Positions 1 to 11,019 of a stretch of DNA of 64,000 nt are shown piece by piece. This stretch comes from Phyto melanocephala. Its lineage: Eukaryota > Arthropoda > Insecta > Diptera > Rhinophoridae. Positions within the stretch are counted from its first letter, which is position 1. Every line of letters begins with the position of its first letter. The translations under genes and the position numbers were made by a program. Location of the stretch: assembly GCA_941918925.1 (NCBI GenBank), contig OW799234.1:8275001-8339000 (forward strand), given 5' to 3'. A model generated the notes under the pieces. That model saw only the letters and a program-made list of their open reading frames with translations, was not told the DNA's origin and did not search any database.

Positions 1-535
1 TCGCGATCATGATTGTTTTGTGACAAATCAATTGTTAATGCCCTAAAGACAAAAATATCAGTAAGAAATTGTAAAGAACATGTAGACTAAAACGAATTTG
101 TGAGACAGACAAAGTGTATAGAGGGAAAATAAATCAAAGGAATGCACTAAAAATTTAATAATAAAAGAAACACATTTTTCAAAGAATAAACAATTCAGCA
201 AAATTTTTTGTTTTCAGCTACGTATTTTTAAAATTTATTCAAAGACTTGGTAAAATTAAGTTACTATATAAATAAATTTTAATAATTCAAATATACATAA
301 TAGCTGAATATTACAAACACTGTGTACATACTCTTAATTAAAGAATTAGTTAAAATTCATAAAAGCAACTTATTAAGCTTGCTGAATTTTATGAAAAATT
401 TTAATGTGTTTTAATAATAATAATATTTTTAAAAAAATTCCACTATAAACCTAATTCAGCAAGATCAATATTGGAAATAACTTAGGAGATTAACAACTAA
501 ATAACTCAAACTATTAAAAAAAGAGAACAATTCAT
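1..535. other. AT-rich non-coding DNA before the palindrome array
   Basis: No reading frame or RNA gene is visible. From about 200 onward, isolated TTCAGC and GCTGAA half-sites appear, for example near 195, 380 and 458. They look like diverged outliers of the array that follows. Confidence 0.6.
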
Positions 536-2480
536 ATTCAGCTAGCTGAATTGAAAAATAAATAGTTTGCTAATTAACTTTCATATATAAAATAAATTTA
601 AGAATCCTAAATAGCAAGTTGAATATCAACAATCTTAAGTTAGGTTGTAGCTATACAATGGAATGCATAAAATTTTTTAAATAACAGCAATTCAGCTGCA
701 AATATACAAACGCTCATACATACTACATACAAATATTCATACTTGCATACAAACTTTTAAAGAGAGATAAGTGCTTACATATATATAGTTTCTAATCTGG
801 GGTATACAAGTAAAAAAATATAATTCAGCTAGCTGAATACAGTAAGCTTTCAAAATTATATGTACATAGTTTCTAATGTTGGGTATTACAAGTATCAAAA
901 GGATAATTCAGCTAGCTGAATTCAGTAAGGCTTCAAAATTGAAATCAAAATATTGAATTAGCCAATTTGAATTCATAAAAATTGTATAAATGAGATCTTA
1001 GGTTTGCGGTTTCGGGATGAATAAAATGAAAGTCATAATTTAGATAGTTAAATAAAGCAATAAAATTGTAAGCAGTTAGCTGAATAAAGAAAAAACCCGC
1101 TGTTTGAGTTATTCAATGATAAACTTTATTAGAATTTGTGTATAAGTACTTATTCAGCTGGCTGAATACATTAAAAAAATCCGTATCTTACTGTCAAAAT
1201 TACAAATTCCAAAATAGCAAGCTAAATATTAACAATCCTATATAAATGTGTAGCTATACATTAGAATTCATAAAATTTATTAAACAACAGCAATTCAGCT
1301 GCAAATACACAAAAGCAAATACACATACTACATACTTGTACACAAACTTTTAAAGAGAGTTAAGTGCTTGCATATGTATATAGTTTCTAATGTAGGGTGT
1401 ACAAGTATACAAATTATAATTCAGCTAGCTGAATACAGTAAGTCTTAAAAATTGAAATGAAAATATTGTATTAGCCAGTTGGAATTCATAAAAATTGTAT
1501 AAATGAGATCTTAGGTTAAAGATTCCGGGATGAATAAAATGAAAGTCATAATTTAGCTAGTTAAATAATGCAATAAAATTGTAAGCAGTTAGCTGAATAA
1601 AGATAAAACCCGCTGTTTGAGTTATTCAATTATAAACTTTATTAGAATTTGTGTATACGTACTTATTCAGCAGGCTGAATATATTAAAAAATTCGTATTT
1701 TACTTTAAAAACAATCCTATATAAATGTGTAGCTATACATTAGAATTCATAAAATTTTTTAAATAACAGCAATTCAGCTGCAAATATACAAAAGCTCATA
1801 CATACTACATACTTGTACACAAGCTTTTAAAGAGAGTTAAGTGCTTACATATGTATATAGTTTCTAATGTGGGGTATTCAAGTATAAAAAGTATAATTCA
1901 GCTAGCTGAATACAGTAAAGTTTTAAAATTAAAATGAAAATATTGTATTAACCAATTAGAATTCATAAAGAATGTATAAATGAGATCTTAGGTGTGCGAT
2001 TTCGGGATGAACAATAAAATTGTAAGCAGTTAGCTGAATAAAGAAAAAACCCGCTATTTGAGTTATTCAATTATAAACTTTATTAGAATTTGTGTATACG
2101 TACTTATTCAGCAGGCTGAATATATTAAAAAATCCGTATCTTACTGTCAAAATTACAAATTCCAAAACAGCAAGCTAAATATTAACAATCCTATATAAAT
2201 GTGTAGCTATACATTAGAATTCATAAAATTTTTTAAACAACAAATAAATGAAATCTTAGGTTAAAGATTTCGGGATGAATAAAATGAAAGTCGTAATTTA
2301 GCTAGTTAAATAAAGCAATACAATTGTAAGCAGTTAGCTGAATAAAGAAAAAACCCACTGTTTGAGTTATTCAATGATAAATTTAACTAAAATTTGTGTA
2401 TAAATACTTATTCAGCTGGCTGAATATATTAAAAAATTCGTATTTTACTTTAAAAAATTACAAATTTAAAAAATATTATT
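536..2480. repeat. Tandem array, unit about 480 bp, rich in TTCAGCTAGCTGAA palindromes
   Basis: The landmark AACAATC followed by TGTAGCTATACA recurs at 628, 1231, 1710 and 2184, giving periods of about 603, 479 and 474 bp. The first unit is longer because about 80 bp is internally duplicated (788 and 868). The last unit lacks its middle. Each full unit carries a perfect 16-bp palindrome ATTCAGCTAGCTGAAT (536-551, 823-838, 1419-1434, 1896-1911; extended to 18 bp at 905-922). It also carries a near-palindrome TATTCAGCNGGCTGAATA (about 1151, 1662, 2107, 2410) and the half-sites GCAGTTAGCTGAAT and AATTCAGCTGCAAAT. No protein is encoded. This is a local satellite or an amplified element; its origin is unknown to me. 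Confidence 0.85.
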
Positions 2481-4739
2481 TAAATTTTATAGTTGGCTGG
2501 ATAAATAAAATAATGCTTTAAAAATTTTCTAGTTGAAGCTAAAGAGGATAAGATAAAGAAGATGTTAGGAAACTTGTATTTATATAGAAAACTGGTAATT
2601 CAGCAAGCTGATTACCAATAACATTTTATATTAGAGCCAATATGCAGGAATTTACAAAAATTAGTTTAACTCTGCTACAAGAATGCGGTAAATTATTTTA
2701 ATATTAAAACCGTTTGTGGAATTAGAAAAATGTATTGAAAATGTTTAACTAAGCCAGCTGAATACTGTTTAAAATGTATTTTTCCTTTAGAAAATTTGTT
2801 TATTAAATATCGATGACAATTTTAGATGAGTCATGAGTCCTATGCACTTTATTTGTATTTTACTTTATGCATTCAACTTTTAATTGAATGTTGTGTTATT
2901 AAAAAAATTATATCATATAGATATGCTTCCTCCAACTGGAGAACTTTACTGTGACATTTGATTAATTTAAATGTATAAGAAGTTTAACGAAATAAATGAA
3001 GGAAGAAGAAAAAAAGACAAGAAACAACTTTAATTGAATCGATGATGATTATAAACACTTTAAACCCTGAACTGATAAATGTATTGTTATCTTGTATGTA
3101 TATTAATAATGCAAACAGAATTCGAAATATTAATAATAAAAATCTACTTAATAATGTTATTATTAAATGCACAGAATAAACGAGTGACGAAGGAACAGAT
3201 AGTCTGTTAAACGGATGGAGGGATAGTTGTTTGCAGTCATACGGATGGTTGTATGATGAAAAAAAAAAAACTATAAACGAGAGGGATCACAGATCACCAT
3301 CATCATATTTTCATTTAGCATGGATCATTGACAATCGTAGTCATCAATTATAGACAGACTGCAATGGAATAAAATTTATTTAAAAGAATATTTACGATGT
3401 CATCATCATCATCATCCCTTTTTAAACATGAAAAGTTAATGTCTCTTCCACATTTACAAGTATTTAAAAATTTTTGTTGGTTTTCAATTAGCAATTATAA
3501 AATGAAAATGATGACCAATACACATACGTTTGTTTGTATATAGAGCTGTGGCAATGTTGTATGACATTCAGCAGTGGAGTTCTCGAAATACTCATAAATA
3601 AAGAAGTTTTTATTTTAATTAAAACTGACACTCTTTCTGTTCAATAAATGAAGAAACGAAGTGTTAATCATATTTGAAAATGATCATGATGATACATATG
3701 GAATTTATTTTTATTAATATTTTGTTGTATTTTGTTTAAAGCGGCCAAGCGAGGGCGTGTGAAAAATATTTATTTCAAAAAATAATGCAAATTATGACAG
3801 ACAATATAATTTTTATTGAAATGAAAAGGAAACCATACGCTGAATTGTTGTATGGTGTAAAGGCAGACGGTTAAAATTGTTTAAAAATGAACTTATAAAA
3901 TTATATTTGAAGTGGAATTATGTAAACTGGTTAATCGCTTGATGATATTGGGTACAAAAACAAGCTTTAAAAAAAATTAGAAATTAATTAGTTAAAAATT
4001 ACAAGAGAAAATGTCATGACAACTTTAAACAAGAAATGATCTTAAGAACACACAACTAAAAGCCTACATTTAAAGTACGCAGCATGTTGAAAATTGTTTT
4101 ACTTTTTTCGTTCGCCTCTTTAAAGTGAATTGGCAATGAAGACGGTATGCGAAAAAGTTATTTTTCAACTATTTCTGCTTGCCGCTTAAGACCACTGAAT
4201 AGCTAAATGGCAACTGCAGCCAAGTGATGCATAAATTATTCATCCACTTTAAGACAACTGAACAGCTGAATAAGCTGAATATCGTCCCCTGCCATTTGAC
4301 ATCCTTATAATCACAAAGAATTGATTAATGAGTACTTGTTAGAATGACAAGATCAGCCGTATAATAGTGTTGGAAACTGCCAATTACGGCATGAGACATT
4401 TGTTGGTGCAGTCGCTCGTTTTGGAGATAACAATTTCGCCTAAAAATTGTATAAACAAACACCTTTTGATTACTGTTTTGTTGCTGTTATTTGAAGTCAA
4501 AGGTTTGTGGTAATAGGGCCACAATATTTCAAGTATTAGAGGAATAACTTCAATGCTGCATCAGCATTTATGTAGACTTTGAAAAGGATTTTGACATCCT
4601 TACATCCACATGCTTACTGTACGGGATACTACTTATTAATCAGATAAAGCATTTGAAGTATTCTGGAATTATTTGTTTTACCGTCTAACTAAAGTCCCTC
4701 AAGAGCTAAACCTATAAAGCTGGATTAAATGTTTTTAGA
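2481..4739. other. Non-coding, decaying half-sites then plain AT-rich DNA
   Basis: GCTGAA-type half-sites thin out to about 2765. Beyond that there is only AT-rich DNA, an ATC microsatellite at 3401-3416 and a second small cluster of GCTGAA half-sites near 4255-4280. Short open frames here have no recognisable motif. Confidence 0.6.
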
Positions 4740-5170
4740 TCTGTGCTACATATATGGGGCTTCGAAAAGTTAATTTCAGCTAAAATGCGGACAGACGGAC
4801 AGTAACAATTGACTTCTTTATTCATAACCTTGCGGAAGCTATATTTAGTCGTTAATAAATGTTGCAGAAATTAAAAACGTAATGAAGAAGCCATATACAT
4901 ATAGCCTTGACACCACAGGTGAAGGGTATAAAAATTTAAACAATAAAGCACTCGCTAAAGGCCTTGTTAGTAGAGCGTTGCTGTATTCGTACTATAATGT
5001 AACGAAACGTACTATAACGTAAGTACGTTGGTGCAGTTTTGGAAGATCTAAAAATGCAGGAAAAATTACTTTTATACTTATTAAAAAAAATTAAAGTGGC
5101 CATTTCAGATGTGAACAATAAAGAACTCGCTTAAGGCCTCGTTACGTGTAATGTAACATACTGTAAGCAG
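4740..5170 (-). repeat. Degraded dispersed repeat plus a 22-bp direct repeat
   Basis: The left part (about 4740-4935) has the order of features seen in the repeat at 51.8-52.06 kb: a GGACAGACGGACAG box, an AGAAATTAAAAA segment and a CACCACAGGTGAAGGGTATA end. The right part holds a direct repeat of about 22 bp starting AATAAAG(C/A)ACTCGC at about 4942 and 5115. The ACTCGC hexamers resemble the subterminal motifs of the hobo-like element at 53.4 kb, but no ends could be found. Confidence 0.4.
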
Positions 5171-6553
5171 TTACAGAACATTTACAAACTCACAACCGTA
5201 CTAAGTAGACTTTGGCAAATAAGGAACTTGTTTGTAGGGTAAATCAATTATATGTTGCTTGAAATTTCGTAAGGTAAATCGTCGTTGTTCTAACAAATTC
5301 AGTTATGTGTGTTTTACTAAGTTTTCAGGAGATCAAAAAAGCATTTTATTTTGTTACTTTAAAGTATTAAACTTGGGCATACTGACTTTTGTTTATTTTT
5401 GAACCCATCAAGATATTCTTAAAAGGTTTGATGGATACGACCAATAAGCATTTAAAATAGAGCAATAAAAAAAATTTTGAAATTTGTCACATAATCGATT
5501 ACGTCAGAGCAACGACGAAATGCAAAATTAATCGAAATATTTTACAAAAATGTTTAAAATAAACATATGAAAAAATACTTTTAAAATTATTTAAAAAAAA
5601 CTAAAATTGACCGTTCTACAACAACAACAATCCAAAGGGTATTTGATTTAAGACCACCCAGCTTAAACGTAGTTTTCTATCAATTTCTTAGCAATAATTT
5701 GCCAACCACCCAAGTTTTATAAAATGCCTTTTCAAAAATAATTCCAATATTTTTTTAACTAACCACAAAATATTGAAACGTGATCGATTTAAAAGTTTAA
5801 ACAAATAATCTCGAAATTATTATTTAATGCAAATAAAGATTTAAATTGTATTAAGTCGATGATCAAACCGAAGATGAAAGAGACCACACAGTTGACCTAA
5901 AGGCAATCCACACGGAAAGACAGACAGACAGCCAGAGAGACTTACTGACCGATCGGCTTCCTTATCCTTTGTCTCAGCAAATAAAGTAATCAAATTTTAA
6001 TGCAATTTCTTTTTTTTTTTTATTGTTCATCTTCCACTTGGCTTGGGATACAGAAGTTAATTTGAATTTGAAAATTGAACGAAATTGCAAATAAATTGTA
6101 TAAAAGCCACATAAATGCAAATAAATGTTTTTTAATGCAAAAAAAGAAGAACAAGAAGAAGTAAAAAAGGAAAAATTGTCTTTCAAAATTACAAGATAAC
6201 AAAGAGTAAAGCAACAGATTCATCTTAATAATAATTGTAGCACGTTCAAGTAATTTTAGTTTGTATGTAAATATTTCTTTTTTTCCATCAGTTTTCTTGG
6301 CTTATAATACCTTTTTATTCTTTGTGAAGATGGATATATGAATAAGCCAGCAAACATTTTTGTGAAGGGGATTAAAAAAGAAGAAGATTTTAAAACCTTT
6401 TGACCTTTTAACCGTTGACGCAGATTTTGATTTTGATAACTTATATGTCCTTTTGAAGGGAAGATATTGTTGGTCACTACGAAATTGACTCATTCAGTCG
6501 TTCTAATAAATTTCACACGAATACACCTTGACACAAAAATTTAACGCTTCAGT
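5171..6553. other. Non-coding AT-rich DNA
   Basis: No motif-bearing reading frame, RNA gene or repeat structure was recognised. Several small frames overlap poly-T or GAAGAA-rich stretches and look like chance. Confidence 0.5.
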
Positions 6554-7067
6554 ATGTTTATGGAAGCTTATGGTGTATGTGTTTCATTGGTTTCGACGTG
6601 CAAGAGAAGGCTTACGCGGTTAAGAAATGGTGATTCCGACATGAAAATCAAAGATCGCCCAGGTCAGCCAAAATAGTTTGAAGACCAAGAATTGAAAGAA
6701 TTACAGCACGAAAATTGTTGTCAAGCTCAACAAGAGCTTGTAAATCCATTAGGAGCTATTCGAGCAGCAATTACCAAATGTTTATGGGCAGCAGGATTTA
6801 TCCAAAAGCAGGGAAATTGCATACTATATGAATTGAGGCTGAGAGAACATGAAAGATGATTTTAAAAGCATTTTTCTACCGATTCAGTACTTGCGATGAA
6901 AAATGAATCCATAAAAATAACCTAGAGATCATATGTGAGGCCGGGTCAACCAGCTGAATCGACTACAAAACCAAATATTCATGGCGGTATGGTAATGTTC
7001 TGTATTTGGTGAGACTAAACAGTTCTATCTCTTATGAGCTGCTTAAGTCTAGCCAGACTATCACATA

Positions 7068-7664
7068 GAAGCTATACCGAATGCAAATGATTCGTGATCA
7101 TTAACCGAAAATGTCTAAAATATGCGGCCAGACATGAAACCATAATAATTATATCATGACAACTAATCGAATATTCGACTTTTTTAAGATACCAGCTTTC
7201 AAATAGTTTGAAATTTAGAATTTCAAAAAAACCGGTTGCTATTTAGAAAATGGGGAAAAAACCGGTTACCCGGTTCGAATATATAAAATATAATATTTAA
7301 AGAAAAAATTAAAAAATATTGTAAAAATAAGATTATAATAAAAATTATATCTAAATATGAAAGCTTAACCGAATGCAAATGATTCGTTTGAAGTGATCAT
7401 TAACCGAAAATGCCTAAAATATGCGGCCAGACATGAAACCATAATAATTATATCATGACAACTAGGGTGATCGATTATTCGACTTTTTTAAGATACCAGT
7501 TTTCAAATAGTTTAAAATTTAGAATTTAAAAAAAACCGGTTGCTATTTTGAAAATTGAGAAAAAACCGGTTAACCGGTTTGAATATATAAAATATAATAT
7601 TTAAAGAAAAAACTAAAAAATATTGTAAAAAAAAGATTATAATAAAAATTATATCTAAATATGA
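7068..7664. repeat. Tandem duplication of about 295 bp covering mariner and hAT sequence
   Basis: About 7068-7360 and 7361-7664 are near-identical. Both hold the mariner piece from CCGAATGCAAATGATTCG to the HDN codons, followed by the left part of the hAT element with its AAACCGGTT boxes. The first copy has lost the GGGTG of the hAT terminus and 7 bp after GATTCG. Because the duplicated block contains both elements, the duplication happened after the hAT element had entered the mariner. Confidence 0.85.
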
Positions 7665-8234
7665 AATTTTTACAGTTTATACACGTTTGGCTGCACAATT
7701 ACGCAATAACTGGCATGAATGCAGTTGACTCATTTGGGTTTAATTAGTTGAATTTAAAGACAAAAGGTACTCTTTACAAGTAAAATTAATAAATACAATA
7801 AACTAATACATAAATAAATAAGACTTTTTTTAAGGCTGTTATAATTTTTGTATCTCCTTCTGTACATTTTTCAAATGTTAAATAGATCTTTTAAACTAAA
7901 ATGCACTAACGTATTTTGTTTGAAATGATTTCTGTAATATGAAACACATTTTAAAGGCTAGCGAGAAAAAAACTTCATTTTAAAAATTATTTCTTATACC
8001 CCTGACAGACTTACAAATATAGGCATAATCTAGTTTGTCCGATAGTTTAATTGAAATTTAAGTTGACAGACACTTAATGCCATTAATTAAAATTAGGATC
8101 TGGAAGGAGAGATTATTCGGATAAAAAAACCGGTGTATTCGTTATTCGGAAAATCAACATTTAAAAAAAACCGCCAGCTGAAAGAGGAAAAACCCGGGTT
8201 TTCCAAAGGTTGTAAAACCGAGTCGATCACCCTA
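7463..8234. mobile_element. Non-autonomous hAT element, 772 bp, with 8-bp target duplication
   Basis: The ends form an inverted repeat TAGGGTGATCGA (7463-7474) and TCGATCACCCTA (8223-8234). Both flanks carry the same 8 bp ATGACAAC (7455-7462 and 8235-8242), the duplication length typical of hAT transposons. The target lies within the mariner HDN codons, so the surrounding gene proves the insertion. No transposase is encoded. AACCGGTT-type boxes cluster near the left end, including an 18-bp perfect palindrome AAACCGGTTAACCGGTTT at 7563-7580. These may be transposase-binding subterminal repeats (inference). Confidence 0.88.
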
Positions 8235-8258
8235 ATGACAACCCTCCGTCACATGTTA

Positions 8259-8680
8259 CTCCACCAAATAGGGTTATTCATTATCAAATAGTGTTTTTTG
8301 AATAGCTTACTTAGAAGTTTACCTGCTTCCCAGACCAGACCTCCAGAAGAAGTGATTTTTATAAGCAATATCACTCTTCGTTGGTTTCTTTTTTTCCAAT
8401 TAATAAGCGATAATTGTATCCCTACCAGGAGCAAATTTTATTATGCCTTTCCCTTATGCACAGCTGAAAAAGGTAGCTGCTCGGAAGGGAGAAGTAGTAA
8501 GTAAATATGACTACTGAAATAAATTTGTCTCCTTGTTTCTAGGTGTGAAATAATAAGCAGTACGGAGGACATTCTTTGTTGCGGTTTCGTATGAAAACGA
8601 TTTTAGCATTATATGCAATGCGGTATTAAGGTATGAAGTCTGCACTGCTTACAAATTTAGAAAAATATTTTGGTGGGATA
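8259..8680. mobile_element. Probable second insertion in the mariner, about 420 bp
   Basis: The mariner reading stops after PPSHV and resumes with PMKNSL about 420 bp later, so foreign DNA lies between. The edges carry an imperfect inverted repeat CCACCAAATA (8261-8270) and TATTTTGGTGGG (about 8666-8677). Neither a clean target duplication nor a family could be assigned. A small open frame at 8298-8504 has no recognisable motif. Confidence 0.5.
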
Positions 8681-8995
8681 ATACCTATGAAAAACTCTTT
8701 AGAAAATAATGGCTGGGAAGTTTTACCCCACCCGTGGTATAGTCCAGACATTGCCCAGTCTGAATCTACTGTTTGTTTCAAACGATGCAAAACGATTTAC
8801 AGTGTATGATTCACTTCAGAATAGGTTATCCGAAATTGACTTGATTCGTAATTGTCCTCAAAAGATGAGCAGTTCCTTTGGATCGGAATCCATATACATA
8901 TTGCCATTAAGAAGTCATATCTAGCAATGGCCATTACTTTGAGTAAGTTTATGTTGTACAAATGTTGTGAGATAAATGCTTTCAATTTGAAATAA

Positions 8996-10023
8996 TATCG
9001 CATTTTTAAGTTATACGCCCAATATTAGTTTGAAAACTTATTGTTAATATTTAAAGACAAGCAATAAATCTCAAACACTTCGTTAAGGATTTAATTTAAA
9101 AACCGGTTAACCAAAAGATTTTATTAGCGTCAGCTGCTCTCAAAAACCTGTTTAGTACACAGGAGATCAGTGAAGCTTGCGCCTCTGACTTAACTCGTTT
9201 AAACTGCATGGCTTTTTTAAAGTTGTCCGTCTGTCTGCCTAAAAATGTTGGCTGGGTTACAGCTTCATTTGTGATAAATACACTTAAGGTAGCTTTCAAA
9301 TTATTGTTTCGTATATGACTGGATTTCTTTTTTCTTTGTGGATTTTTTTATTTGCTTTACAGTTTTTTTTTGCCGTTCAGTTGTACATATATTTTTCAGA
9401 AATCTTCAAGTGTTTATTTAGGGTGCCAAAACACAAACAGTAGCTGTATTTTTTACTACTTTGCCACACACAAATTTCATTATAATTATAGCAATTTAAC
9501 GCCATTTTTTTTTGAAATAGAATTTGTTGTTGGCCAAGTGTTACTAACAAAAGTTTTTTTTTTTTTTAAATAAACTATAACATTAAATTTAAGTTTATTT
9601 AAACTTTGCTATTAAAAAATATAATTTTTTTGTTGTTGCTAATTTTGTTCGCTACAAATACTTGTTTGCCATTTACAAATTGTTTTTATTTGTTTTGGCT
9701 TTTAAAAAGACTTTTTTTAAAAAGGGCAAAAGTTAATATTTAAATATGAAAAAATTAATTATTTAAATAGTGTTTAAATAACGGTTTAAGTTTATTTCCA
9801 AAGCCACACATTAGTTTTTAAATTTTTTTTTTTTTTAACTTTTATATCTATTGTGAAAGTTTAATTAGAGTAACACAATATGTATACGAAACTTTTTTTT
9901 ACTATCTCTCCTAGTCTTATAGACAAGCATTATATAAAAATCATTAAAAAATATTGCAATTAAGTATAACTTAAATAATTTCTTATTTGTTAATGCAAAA
10001 TAATTTGTCTACTTAAATCTTTG
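8996..10023. other. Non-coding AT-rich DNA
   Basis: Holds T-rich tracts and one AAAAACCGGTTAACC at about 9100 that resembles the boxes in the hAT element at 7.5-8.2 kb. Nothing else was recognised. Confidence 0.5.
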
Positions 10024-10240
10024 AGGCGGGCCATTAAACTTAAATTTGCAAAAATGTTGTTTTATCTTACCAAAAACAAAAAAAACTTATTAAAGTTTTG
10101 AAAAATTCAATTCATGTCAACTACAAAAATTATCTAGAATTTTGTCAAATATTTTAAGATGTTCTTTAAAATTTATTTTTATTAATTAATTTTTTAGTGC
10201 CAACTAAATTATTTACTAAAAGTTTTTAGGCGGGCCATTG
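10024..10240. repeat. Two outlying AGGCGGGCCATT boxes
   Basis: AGGCGGGCCATTAAAC at 10024 and AGGCGGGCCATTGAC at 10228, 204 bp apart, match the conserved core of the satellite at 11.0-12.46 kb. Their flanks have drifted. Confidence 0.7.
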
Positions 10241-10699
10241 ACCCTTAATTGAATATGTATTTTGCGTTTGGCAACAAAAAGACAAGAAATTTTTTAAAAG
10301 CTTTAGACTTTCTCATATTATTGTGGTAGGAACTTAAATAAGGTTGCTTACTACAAGAATGGGGTACTTGATGTCAAAAGCCTTAGGGCAAAACAGGGGT
10401 CTCCTCTAGACAAAAACATCGTTATATTGCTCATTTAGATCAGACTATAAATGCCTCAAATAATGAAGAAAGTTCTTTAGAGGTGTACGGTGCACATTTT
10501 TTAAGTTCTTTACATGAAAGTGTAAAAGGGTATACAAGGGGTGCCCTAGACAGCAGTTTAAACCAGATGTAGATTTTTTTTTAAGTTGCCAACAGTTTAT
10601 TGTACAAATGCCGACATATTCAAATCTTGATTAAAATTTTTTATATCTTGCTTTAATTTTGGGACATCTTTCAAATTATGCATTCATATATTCTAAATT

Positions 10700-10915
10700 C
10701 CTATAGATATAGAAGACGATTTAGCTATGTCCGTCTGTCCATTCGACCGTGTGAGCGTTGAAATCAACTTTTTGAAGCCTTTAAATATCCCACGGCCTCG
10801 TATGTAATATTTATTTATCAGAAATATTTTCGAGAGTTTTGGTTTTGAAAATCAAAACTTTTGACAGATTAGCGACTGAGATATGTGCGAAGAACCATGT
10901 ATGCCTCTGTTTTAA
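10700..10915 (+). repeat. Dispersed repeat with GTTGAAATCAACTTTTTGAAGCC core, degraded
   Basis: Shares CCGTCTGTCC, GTTGAAATCAAC (10757-10768), TTTTTGAAGCC, a TCAGAAATATTTTCG-type segment and the step GAAAATCA with the copy at 31.73-32.01 kb. The element class is unknown. Confidence 0.6.
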
Positions 10916-11019
10916 ATTGGAATTGTAACATAATTCTATTAATACAAAAATCATAACAACAACAGCAGGTGGCTTTGAAGGACGCTTATGTATATATGTC
11001 TTCTTTGAACTCTTCCCAA

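Larger units (their letters stand above)
6554..8995 (+). pseudogene. Decayed mariner (DD34D-type) transposase, interrupted twice
   Basis: This was a cut-and-paste DNA transposase and is now dead. Reading from an ATG at 6554 gives STCKRR, then DRPGQP and FEDQELKELQ with a stop between them, then AAGFIQKQGN. These match the DNA-binding half of mariner transposases. A catalytic-core stretch follows: VRPGQPAESTTKPNIHGG, MVMFCIW and the LYHDN motif that carries the second catalytic Asp. The frame is then broken by a hAT insertion within HDN at about 7455-7462. It resumes as PPSHV at about 8243, is broken again between about 8259 and 8680, and resumes as PMKNSLENNGWEVLPHPWY, SPDIA and SSKDEQF. Several in-frame stops are present (for example in PK*FED). 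The expected third Asp in APSD reads QSE. Terminal inverted repeats were not located. Confidence 0.8.

Noticed and set aside
8259..8680. Calling the second mariner insertion a PIF/Harbinger element from TTA/TAA flanks
   Set aside because: The flanking triplets are not identical and the ends do not resemble known Harbinger termini, so the class was left open.
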